Shown piece after piece: positions 55,183-64,000 of a stretch of DNA of 64,000 nucleotides. Location of the stretch: positions 23,056,258 through 23,120,257 of the forward strand of contig OX328128.1 of assembly GCA_946811695.1 (NCBI GenBank). Direction: 5' to 3'. The notes under the pieces were generated by a model, which was not told where the DNA came from, made no database searches, and saw only the letters and a list, made by a program, of their open reading frames with translations. This DNA comes from Gonocerus acuteangulatus. Lineage: Eukaryota > Arthropoda > Insecta > Hemiptera > Coreidae. Positions within the stretch are counted from its first letter, which is position 1; each line of letters begins with the position of its first letter. A program made the translations under genes and the position numbers.

Positions 55183-55370
55183 CTAGAGATAGACAAAAAC
55201 GTGCTAATCAGCAATACCTACTTGACATTTTAAAGGCAATAAAATTAGGATCATGTGAAGAAGATTTGGCTCTATCAGATCTTGAGCGTTTATCACATTC
55301 GAGGTAGTTATAAGAAAATATAATTCTCAGATTTTACATAAGAGAAGAAATCTCACATGAAAATGATTGA
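55183..55370 (+). pseudogene. Fragment of a transposon-encoded protein
   Basis: One frame reads DPRDRQKRANQQYLLDILKA then IKLGSCEEDLALSDLERLSH, SR and a stop. It then picks up ILRFYIREEISHEN. The ..LSHSRW..ANR.LR.Y pattern is one I associate with a widespread but poorly described arthropod transposon protein. The family name is uncertain. Two stops and the short length show it is a relic. Confidence 0.4.
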
Positions 55371-55799
55371 AATCATACATGCCAATGTGGTCATGAGGTG
55401 ATCTATGAGTATGAGATCTGTTCCTGATATTGCCTATGTACTTTTTTGCGTTTGACAAATTTTTGCATTTTTTTGTACGATGTTGTTCTTCCGGGTGGGC
55501 GATTTTGTATTTACGTAAATTATTTGAAGCAAATGTATCAGGACATTATATACATTGATGAGGTATATGCTTAATTATTCTACTTTAATTATCATATTTA
55601 CTAATTTATCACATTCGCAACTGTTATCACCAAAGCTGAGAAGAGATTCAATAAATAAATTTAAACAAATTATTTTTTTCATTTCCCGATCTAGTGACTG
55701 CCCAAATACAAATCAATCTTCATTTAGTCTCATTGAATTAAGTGAAAATGTATAAAAGTCATAAATCACTAGATAATAAGAGCCGGATACTTCTTGAGA

Positions 55800-55910
55800 A
55801 GCCAACAGCTACTTAAGTGTTAGAGAGCAGATCTCTAGAACTTGGTGTTCCCCAGGGTGCTGTACTCGGACCCTTCTTGCTTTTTATCTACTCCTCACTT
55901 ATTGGCTGAC
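55800..55910 (+). pseudogene. Reverse transcriptase fragment (GVPQGAVLGP block)
   Basis: The translation SLELGVPQGAVLGPFLLFIY is the RT motif just before the YADD box of LINEs. A stop follows 6 codons on. No other RT block is recognisable around it. Confidence 0.65.
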
Positions 55911-56249
55911 ACTGCAGATCTTCCTTCTTCACACCTCCTACGGTCCAGTGCTTCACAAACAGCCTGTCTCTTCCAGTTATGACTCGCTCTTAGGTACTTC
56001 TCGGAAGTATAACACTCCCAAGTATGACTTATTAATGTACTTTTTATATCTGTTTATGTGTAGGCAGAAGATCAATAAGAGTCCTGAACAGGCAACTGAT
56101 CCGAAACATGTTGAGAAATTTTACTTCATTGACTAAAGCGTTAATTTCAATGTTATCTAAAGATATAATTTACTTATCTGGGAAAAAAGAACATATATTT
56201 GATCAGCTTACTGAATTTTCTCCACTTTTCCTATTATGTTTTTGCTACA

Positions 56250-56463
56250 AAATAAGCATTTAGGGCACCATAAACTGATGCAATATAAAAACAAAAGTAA
56301 ATCAAATTAAGAGTTAATACAAGTCAGGTTTTTTTTTTTAATTCTAGATGATGCCATTATCATTTATAATAATAATAATAAAAAAATCTGAATTAACACT
56401 TAATTTGATTTATTTAGGCTTTCATATTGCATCAGTTTATGGTGTCCTAAATGCATATTTTAT
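56250..56463. mobile_element. MITE of about 214 bp with 65-70-bp inverted arms
   Basis: AAGCATTTAGGGCACCATAA, ACTGATGCAATAT and AATCAAATTAAG.GTTAAT at 56252-56318 are mirrored at 56390-56462 (TTGCATCAGTTTATGGTGTC, CTAAATGCATA). The middle has a poly(T) run and an (ATA)n run. Confidence 0.75.
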
Positions 56464-57180
56464 AGATATTTTAATTAGGGAGTGGCCAAAAGTGGTATTT
56501 TAGGAGTAGATTTTAGAAAAAGGAAGACATTTTATTTTTTTAATATTTATTTATGAGCATTGACAACTAATCCGATTCACTCAAAACAATTATTACACAT
56601 ATACGTACAAATATACAATTTTAAATATACGTATACATCAGTTATACCATTCATTATACATATATCCAATTCCACAAGAATACAATATTACATTCAATTA
56701 TTCAAATATGTTAAAAATTTTAATAACTAGCAAGTTATAAGATTTTGACTTCATTAGTTTGATACTCGTGAATTTTTAATGAAATGTATGTTTGTGTTTA
56801 GTTTGCATTTTGTCATAATATGACATATTATGTCAGTCAGTAAAATGTTAGTGAAGTATGAATGTGTGTAGTTGGAATATTTTCATAAGTATATATATAT
56901 ATATATATATATATTTTATTTATTTATTATTTATTTTATAGATTTCTTATTGGTGCAAAATTAACCAGCGATCACTTCAGACTGTATGGTAGATAAGAAA
57001 GTAAAATAGCAATGACAGTTTGTGCTCATGGCCTCAGCAGCTTATGCACAATAATTGGTATGAAAAAAAAATAATAAAAAAAAATGACAGTTATGTTTGC
57101 TATAATTCAAATAATGAACAAGAATTATCTTAAAAAACTACCTATTATGGAGAAAAATGAAATAGATGTAATTAGTATCA
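56464..57180. other. No feature recognised
   Basis: AT-rich with a short TA tract at about 56890-56912. Confidence 0.5.
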
Positions 57181-57185
57181 ATTAA

Positions 57186-57327
57186 CCTATTAGCGCCAGA
57201 GTTTATAATTTTTCAAAAATTTAAACGTTTTTGGTTTAATGTGAACATCTCTCGGTTTTGCGGTAATCACGAGTAAAGAAAGCAACTCCAGCGTTGCCAA
57301 ATTATGGTAACGCACGGCGCCAATGGG
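57186..57327. mobile_element. piggyBac-type MITE, 142 bp
   Basis: CCTATTAGCGCC at 57186-57197 and GGCGCCAATGGG at 57316-57327 are inverted with two mismatches, and each is flanked by TTAA (57182-57185 and 57328-57331). TTAA duplication and CC(C/T)..GCGCC ends are typical of piggyBac-derived MITEs. Confidence 0.8.
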
Positions 57328-57666
57328 TTAATTAAAACTGCTGTTTCTTGCAGAACACTTTCTGATAATTTAGATTTTTTTTCTCGTTTTGCATGATCTG
57401 AAAATAGTATCGTCGTATTATTTTTTTTAATAGCTAGATGAAAACAAAAAATGAGTAGAATTAATATTTTTTATAAGTAAATTTCACAGATGTCGGAAGC
57501 TACATTTATAATATTTTATTAGTTTTCGGCTTTATATTTACATTTAATGAAGAAAATCGCCTACCTTGCGGTGCTCCTGAAATAAATAAATAAACAATTA
57601 TAATACTTTTGAAAGTTTATTACAAATTTACCATAATAGTGAATTATATTCTTAGATAAAGCTTGA

Positions 57667-57776
57667 TCGAGGATGAAATTGGAAGGCCTTGAGCACAGAA
57701 TCTTCATATTGCATCATTCATCATATTACTAGATGTATTTATATACAGGATGTAATAATCAATAAAGAAATATATA

Positions 57777-57813
<37 letters not shown>
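57667..57813 (+). mobile_element. 5'-truncated retroposon with poly(A) tail
   Basis: AGATAAAGCTTGA is present at 57654-57666 and again at 57814-57826, a 13-bp target duplication. The insert ends in CAATAAAG, (TA)4 and an A run of about 31 bases. The 100-base body matches nothing else here. It could be a LINE 3' end or a processed transcript. Confidence 0.8.
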
Positions 57814-57879
57814 AGATAAAGCTTGAAGGAGTGTTATTGTATCCGCAGACACTAAGTATGCCAACATTGGACATTTTTT

Positions 57880-58143
57880 TTAAGGGGCTTCATTTAATTT
57901 GCATAAGAACCCCCATAACTTCGGTGTTTCTCTAGCTATGTAATATTCTGTTTCTTTCTTTATACTCATTATCCAAGATATTCCTTTAATTAAAGGCTCA
58001 TGTAATTTTAAAAGAAATTGTATATTTTCAGAAATTCCTTCCTTAGAAGATAATTGTCTTTTTTTTTTCTTCTTTTTTTTTTTTTGGAGTTGTGGGAAGT
58101 AATCGCTTTCCAAGAGGGTATACGCTAGAATAGTTTGTCTCAT
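57880..58143 (-). other. Weak open frame, probably not a gene
   Basis: An 87-codon minus-strand frame crosses a run of A's that encodes polylysine. No domain is visible, and the downstream LHEPLIKGISWIMSIKKETE is not recognised. Confidence 0.15.
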
Positions 58144-58323
58144 TATTATGATACAAAAACACTATTGGGGAAGTAGGTATCATAATAAGAAATCTGATAT
58201 TGTAATTTTCATTGTGATTTTTAGTGACTATTAAAAGAATTTAAAGTGTTTTATAATTTTTATTTTTTGACATAATGTAATTGTTGACTTATTAAGTTTC
58301 TTTTTTCTTTTTTTTTTTATCTT

Positions 58324-58421
58324 ACTAGCTGACCCGGTGTCCCAAATAGCAGAATAAGTATTACAAAAATAATTAAAGAATCGACTGTTTCGGCGGCACG
58401 AAGTTCGCCAGGTCAGCTAGT
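58324..58421. mobile_element. 98-bp element with ACTAGCTGACC inverted ends, Helitron-like 3' end
   Basis: ACTAGCTGACC at 58324 and GGTCAGCTAGT ending at 58421 are exact inverted repeats. Before the right end lies GGCACGAAGTTCGCC, a small hairpin, so the right end has the Helitron layout of hairpin, CTAG and T. The left end would then be a second 3' end in the other direction. Confidence 0.5.
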
Positions 58422-58676
58422 ATTAGAATAAAAACAATTATGTTTTTTTACGACCACTATGAGCATAAGTATGTTTGACAAAATGTCTATAATTGTAGAA
58501 ATCGATTTCTGGCTTTAAAATGTACATTGATCTCCTAAATATTATTAGTGTTTGAATTAAATATAACCTTTATAGACCAGAAATAAAACTTAGAATTCCT
58601 TCATTAATGGATCGGTTCAAAGAAGTATGAATGAATAAGTATTTGTAGTGATATATTCAGGGTCTGTTCTGATTTT

Positions 58677-58960
58677 TCTGACGCAGGAACTGCGTCATCT
58701 TAGCTCGTTTCCGCTATTATAGAGTAGTGCCATCAGTAAAGAAATAGAAGCAGTTTTTGACAGGTTTTCATCTGTCGTAAAAAATATAAAAGAAAATCTG
58801 AAAGAAAAGGAAGATTTAAGGCACCACAAAGGAATGTGACAGCATCATAAGCGCCCCTCACCTTCTCCACGTTCGCCCTAATAAAACAATGTTACCATGA
58901 AGTTTTCTCGTTTCCATACCTTTAAATTTAACTTGGCTATGGCCGTTGGTTCATTTTACT
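58677..58960 (+). mobile_element. AGCGCGG-family terminal repeat, solo
   Basis: ACGCAGGAACTGCGTCATCT, TAGCTCGTTTCCG, GAAATAGAAGCAGTTTTTGA and CAGGTTTTCATCTGTCG follow the order of the 18.1-kb left TIR, diverged. No matching second end lies next to it. Confidence 0.55.
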
Positions 58961-59043
58961 GTTAGATGCAATTTAAAACAAAAAAACAAAAACAAATAAA
59001 AAGTGATTTGAACCGTGGCAAAAACCGGTCCTAATGAACAAAA

Positions 59044-60337
59044 GTCCGACTCGCAGGAACTGCGTCATCTTAGCGCGGTTACGTACATCTCGAAGAAATG
59101 GAATAGATTGGCATCACAAATTACAGGAAACTGACAGTAGCCAACTTACACAGAAGCGGATAATTCTTAATAAGTCAAAACACCTATGTACTGAAAACGT
59201 ACTTACTCTTCGACTTTTACTGAGAAGGCTCCATTCTAAACAACCAAAAATTCTTTCTCATTCTAAGAAGGTATCTTGTTTTACTAGCAAATTCGTTTTA
59301 CTGTAATATTTATTTATTTCATTATGAGCTACGCAACTTTAGCGATAAACTCATGATCAGGAAAATCTCGAAAAATAACTGTAATAATCAACTGTAAATA
59401 TGTGCTTCATGACGAATAAAATTCCATTCTGTCGTGGGTTAAATCTTTCTATAAAATAAGAAATAACGATAACTTCAGTTGGAGGCTATGAGGAAGGTTA
59501 AATAGATAGGAGAATACAAAACAGCCAACAATTAGCCACAGCCATCTTGATTACCACAGCCACTACAGACTTATTACCTATACCTTTCACAGTTTCATAG
59601 CTTATTTTACTACAATACTAATTTTACTGATAAATGCAATTTAAAACAAAAAATAAAATAAAATTAAAAAGTGAGATAAACAAAGAGAAAACCCCTTTCA
59701 AAAACACAAAACAAACACTTTTTCAGTTTTAAGCGCTTATATCTCTGATTGACGTTGCCCCATCGAATATTGCTTCAGAACCTTTTTTGTAGAGAACTTA
59801 GCAAGCATTCGAATTGTCACCTTCCACTTACCACGATTTCCCAACCGTTATCGAGATGTTTAGGAGAAATGTATGAAGATCGGAAAACTTTTCATGTCTA
59901 TTAACAGAATATTTTTTTTTGCATACTTCCTTAACTCCAAATATAACCAACATTTAAAAATATTAGTTGGGATTAATTTCCAAGATGTAGAAAATATTTC
60001 AATTGAATTCCGCGATTCTAAGTACCCACAAAAAAATAATGACTTCCAAAAACATTGATTCTACTTTTTTCAGGAACGGTTAGAGATATCGCCTTGAAAA
60101 TGGTTTCATTCGTTTTCCTATGTTAAGAACCCTATAAAACAAGTACCTGCAAGCATATGAACTCAAAAACGTAAGCGTTGCGATTTTTTTTGCGCGAATT
60201 TCGCCCCAAACACTATCTTCCAGTAGGCGGATTCTGCTGGTTAACGAACTTGGCCTTTTAAATGAGACGACAGATTTTTGTACCAAATTTCATCAAAATC
60301 GGACCATTTTTGAGCTTGCTAGAGAGCAAACAGACAA

Positions 60338-60387
<50 letters not shown>

Positions 60388-60496
60388 CTATAGGGTCTGA
60401 AACGTGAAAGTTTCTAGTCGGCACTTCTGGATTGCTTCGTGAGGTCAACCTCATAAGCGGGTTCTCCCTATGGAGATAGGGAGTAACCGCGCTAAA
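59044..60496 (-). mobile_element. AGCGCGG-family copy, both ends present (about 1.45 kb)
   Basis: Read on the minus strand from 60496: AGCGCGGTTACTCCCTATC hairpin, TATGAGGTTGACC, the (TA)n tract (60384-60340), TGTCTGTTTGCTCTC and the body blocks. The other terminus is CCGCGCTAAGATGACGCAGT and TCCTGCGAGTCGGACT at 59044. It is the only copy with both termini, so it best defines the family. There is no coding capacity. Confidence 0.7.
60340..60384. repeat. (TA)n microsatellite
   Basis: The internal tract of the AGCGCGG copy. Confidence 0.97.
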
Positions 60497-60639
60497 ACTA
60501 TCACATTCGAAGTTTGAAGCACGTCTTTCTCCGATTGACATCTCCCAAACAAACATTGCTTCAAAACCACTTTTGCACAGAATTTAATAAGCTTTCGAAT
60601 GTTCATAACATCAAGTAGTTGCAGTTTTTGGTATTGCAT

Positions 60640-60930
60640 TTAATAGTAAAATGGGTAGTTTAGTAAAACAAGTTAAGAAAATGAGAAACGTTTCTATAGT
60701 GTTTTCAATAGCGAACGCTGAGAAAGAGGATGGAGTAATTTCCGCCTACAATCAATTTCCTTTTGAGCTTAAAATCTTACAGTACTTCTCTTTGAGATTT
60801 TATTATATATTTTTCATGAAAGATCGAAACCTACCAAAAAACTGCTGCTATTACTTTACTAATGGTATTAGCAGAAATATGAACAGAACCGCGCTAAAAT
60901 GGCGCATTTCTGAGCGTCGAACTCCGGGAA
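60640..60930 (+). mobile_element. AGCGCGG-family 3' end fragment
   Basis: AAGATCGAAACCTACCAAAA, GCTGCTATTACTTTAC and GAACAGAACCGCGCTAAAAT with GGCGCATTTCTGAGCGTCGA mirror the 18.1-kb TIR. The 118-codon frame at 60651-61007 runs through it and is not a gene. Confidence 0.5.
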
Positions 60931-61041
60931 CGTATGAAGCCGGGACGGATGAAGATTTAGTGTCAAGAGCAATTTATGAAAATTGTTTTAATGATGTAAC
61001 CAGATAATAAAAAAAAAGAGATTAATGTTTATTAATGAACT

Positions 61042-61195
61042 GGAGGCCTGGAGGCCGTGTGTTTTAAGGCGTGAGCACTTAACACTCCGTGCCAAGGGTC
61101 GTTGGTTCGATTCCCACTATGGGCTGGTGGATTTTCTATAGAAAAAAGAAAAGGCATCATCCCTATCCTGGATGAAAAAGGGTGGTAGAAAAAGA
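61042..61195 (+). mobile_element. tRNA-derived SINE, second family
   Basis: GCCTGGAGGCCGTGTGTTTT, AAGGCGTGAGCACTTAACAC, GTTGGTTCGATTCCCACTAT (B box), TTTCTATAGAAAAAAGAAAA and CCCTATCCTGGATGAAAAAG. Confidence 0.75.
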
Positions 61196-61199
61196 AAAA

Positions 61200-62080
61200 A
61201 AATACGCCACTAAGACCTGTTTGTACGTACCCAGTGCTAACTAATATTTCACAAGACTTCTTTATTATTTAGCAGATAGGGAGTTATTTAAGAAAGGTAA
61301 ATTACCTACCGTCCCGGCCTTGCAATTACCCCAATCATGAAAGGGTGTTTTGTTAGTAAACGGCGGATGGTTATTTATCAAGAATCGATTCCTCCGCCAA
61401 CATATCGTATGAATCGATGAATTATTTCCCGCCCAATTTGAGGTCCCGCTCCTATTTCCCGCGCCCTCGGCTTAAGGGGAAGGGGAAGTTCTTGGGTTCC
61501 AAATTCAATTTCGTTATTTATAACTTTTTTTTCTCGTCTTATCGAGTTTCGGAGCTCGAAGGAAATTAATTCATTTTTTTTTTTAGGCCTTAATAATATT
61601 TATTTCGTTCTCTACAACGTTAAGGTCATTTCTTCGTTATTATCGAATATTAGTTCATAAATGAGGCCCCCAGAAGTCCAGGGGTTTAAGTGACATTTTT
61701 TTAAAAATTAGTTAGATGCAGGAATGGGTTGTGAACACCGTAATCTTGTGGTTGGTAAAGAGATCCAAGTGATTTTCCTGACAGTTGCTGCCCCTACCTT
61801 GTGTTCTCTTGAATATTGTAATATTAAGGCCAGAAGGAAATTAAGGGGTCTATGGGCGGATCCTCCAAATCTTTTGCATATTAATCATAAACCGGATGAT
61901 GTACCTATTATGTATTATTTATAATAAACGGCTAAGAACCTGAAGATTTGTCTAGTATGTTGTTTTAAATTTTATGTTTAATATTATGTGGTATTATAAT
62001 TTAATATTATATTTTAATTAAGAAATTTTTTATCAGAAATTAGAATTGTCTTGGCCGATGTGCTTATATTAAAAAAAAAT
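61200..62080. other. No gene recognised
   Basis: Less repetitive sequence with a GC-richer patch (CCCGCGCCCTCGGC near 61460) that may be single-copy DNA. The 66-codon frame at 61724-61924 is not recognised. Confidence 0.45.
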
Positions 62081-62084
62081 CAGT

Positions 62085-62416
62085 CCCGTAACAGACTACG
62101 AGGGCCCTGAGGGGCAGATACTGTAGAGGTATCTGATTCATGACCATACGGCACACTTGGAGATAGTGTGGTCTGTACTATGCTCCGGCCGCCTGATTTT
62201 CCCCTTGCTGCTTCGACTGCTAGAGTCATTAGCACCAAAGGTACCCATTATCAAATTACTTAAAGGCAGGGTTGGCATAGGGACGGTGAGGGAGGCCGAA
62301 TTCAACCCATGAACGAAGACACTAGAAGAAGAAATCTTCAGTGATTGCTCGGGATTTGAACTCAGGTCCTCCAGCATATGAGTCCAGTGAACTACCACTG
62401 AGTTAACCTCGCCCCA
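62085..62416 (-). mobile_element. tRNA-Ile-like SINE, near full length
   Basis: Reads from GGGGCGAGGTTAACTCAGTG at 62416 down to CTGTTACGGGACTGATTTTT. The head, B box (GAGTTCAAATCCCGAGC) and body agree with the 16.7-kb copy. Confidence 0.8.
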
Positions 62417-62419
62417 AAT

Positions 62420-62860
62420 TAAAATGTAACAATAAAACGAGCAAGTCGCTTCTTTGCGGGCTCGTTAAATCACTAAATAATTTTACTATGTTAATTGCTT
62501 TTACTGACCTTCCGACTGGCTATATTAATTTATTTCAAACAAAGTTTCATCGGTTTCAACATAATTTAGACCTTTATAATATTTTGTAAACCCGATTTTA
62601 ATATTTTTTATTAACCTTATAATGTTTTTTTTTTTGTTTGATCTTGACATTTTTTAATATTCTCCCTAGAAGAAAAAATTTTTATTTACAAATTGAATAT
62701 ACAATATTTACATTTAGTCTTACATGTTTAAATATTTTACATGTCATTATTGTCTATTTACATTCACAATGATCTTAAGTAATGTTGAAACTTTGGGAAA
62801 ATTTTAAAAAAACCCAAGAAAAATACTAGTATACATTTGATATTATTAACTTACTGAGAT
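62420..62860. other. No feature recognised
   Basis: AT-rich. It may be the 3' UTR of the LINE remnant to its right (read leftwards). Confidence 0.4.
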
Positions 62861-62864
62861 AATG

Positions 62865-63810
62865 TCAGCTGTCCAGAAGTATGTTTTTGGTCCGTCTGTG
62901 GGTATATCGTCTGAGGGTTTCTTTGTTATAATTGCCTATTTCAGCCATTAGTGGATTGTCTGATAGTTGTACTGAATGGAAGAATTTAGTCGTGAGTGTG
63001 TGTATATATAGTCTGTGATTGTCGGCATTTCCAGCTAATTTTAGTGTATCTGGGGTAGTCATTTATTTTGAATAACCTGAAGTTTTTTATAGTTTGTTAA
63101 ACGGGTTGAACTCCAAACTGGACAAGCATATAACAGTACAGGGCGTACAATCATTTTATAAAGAATTGTTTTGTTTTTAGGGTTTAATTTACATTTTTTA
63201 TTAAAATATGGGAACATTTAATGTAGTAATGTCATGCACCTATCCCGCTTCTGGTTTATGTACTCGGTGAAGGTGAGACCTCTATCTAGAATTAGTCCTA
63301 CATATTTTGAATGGTGAGCCCATGGAATTATATTATTTTGAATTTTAATATTAATTTCTAGGCGCGGTCTTCTCTTTGTAAACAGAACAGCTTCTGTTTT
63401 TGCGTGGTTTATTTTTATTTTCCCTTTGCAATAAAATGCATGGATCTTTTTAAAACTACATTGCAATCTGTTTACTATTGCATCGAGTCTGAATGAGCTT
63501 GTATACAGGGCAGTATCATCGGCAAATAGTGAAAGGCTAGTACGTTTGAGTGTTGGCAGATCATTAATATATATATAAATTAAATAATATTGGGCTTAAA
63601 CAAGAGCCTTGTGGGACTCCGGCTGGTATGGATTGTATGCTAGAGGTTCTGGAGTTTATATTAACGAAGAATTTTCTGTTTACAAGGAATGAATGTACTA
63701 AGTGAATAAGGTATGGAGGTATATTTAGGTTAATGAGTTTATATATAAGCCCGTGGTGCCAGACTGTGTCAAATGCCTTCTCCACGTAAATCAGTTTATT
63801 CTCCCTAAGT
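62865..63810 (-). pseudogene. Jockey-like reverse transcriptase remnant
   Basis: The minus-strand frames give YVEKAFDTVWHHGLIYKL, FLVNRKFFVNIN, IPAGVPQGSCLSPILFNLYI, then after a shift a weak ..ADDTALYTSSF, INHAKTEAVLFTKRR, HSKYVGLILDRGLTFTEYI and a C-terminal piece NKETLRRYTHRRTKNILL. The order is that of RT palm blocks and the Jockey C-terminus, with no RNase H. At least two frameshifts are present. Upstream of about 63810 the match is lost, so it is 5' truncated. It is not the same family as the element at 33.6-38.4 kb. Confidence 0.75.
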
Positions 63811-64000
63811 ATTGGGAGCTGTTGGGGGTTTTGTTCACATTCGATGAGATATAAGCAATGCTAGCATAATGATTAGTGTTATCACTGTATCACTGACCCT
63901 AAGCATCGTTAAGATAATTGGGCGACAAATCAGAGGAACATTGGAAGGGTAGAGAAGTCATAACAGAAATACATATTTGGATCGGTCTTTCGTTTTCCAT

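Noticed and set aside
60651..61007. 118-codon frame MGSLVKQVKKM...
   Set aside because: It runs through an AGCGCGG-family 3' end, and related sequence at 18.2 and 19.2 kb lacks the frame.

Overview
This window looks like a gene-poor, AT-rich stretch of an insect (or at least arthropod) nuclear genome. The evidence is long (TA)n tracts, several SINE families, non-LTR retrotransposons of the Jockey and I-like (RNase H bearing) types, TIR DNA transposons, Helitron-type ends, and one exon of a spliced gene. I cannot name the species. There are no operons, no CRISPR array and no bacterial features. No intact tRNA or rRNA gene was found; tRNA-like and 5S-like sequences occur only inside retroposons.

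Layout. 0-10 kb: a decayed RNase H end of an I-like element, a 13-bp minisatellite, a SINE whose head derives from 5S rRNA, a Helitron-like 3' end and purine-rich degenerate repeats. 10-20 kb: repeated copies of one family, called here the AGCGCGG family, which carries a terminal hairpin, an internal (TA)n tract and shared subterminal sequence. 20-26 kb: SINEs, two more I-like fragments (one split by a 462-bp GC-rich insertion with a 10-bp target duplication) and a CR1-like remnant. 26.4-32.2 kb: three clean minisatellites with 71-, 62- and 74-bp units. 32.8-46.9 kb: one I-like retrotransposon broken by a 4.8-kb Jockey element, a block containing a 143-bp tandem repeat, a 1-kb element with CACTG termini, and a 1.9-kb insertion carrying a foldback with about 570-bp arms. 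47-51 kb: SINE relics and the only convincing host gene piece, the first coding exon of a transmembrane (MACIT-type) collagen at 49395-49620, with a MITE cluster in the following intron. 51-64 kb: more AGCGCGG copies, foldbacks, a piggyBac-type MITE, SINEs and a Jockey-like reverse transcriptase relic entering from the right edge.

How the pieces fit: almost everything is mobile DNA. SINEs would depend on LINE enzymes such as those encoded here, and short TIR elements on transposases not seen here. The strongest results are the nested mosaic, whose target duplications allow the order of insertion to be read, and the SINEs with different heads on one tail. A hammerhead-like motif repeated at both ends of the foldback and a higher-order pattern in the 71-bp array are also notable. 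I found no evidence for a new multi-gene system.
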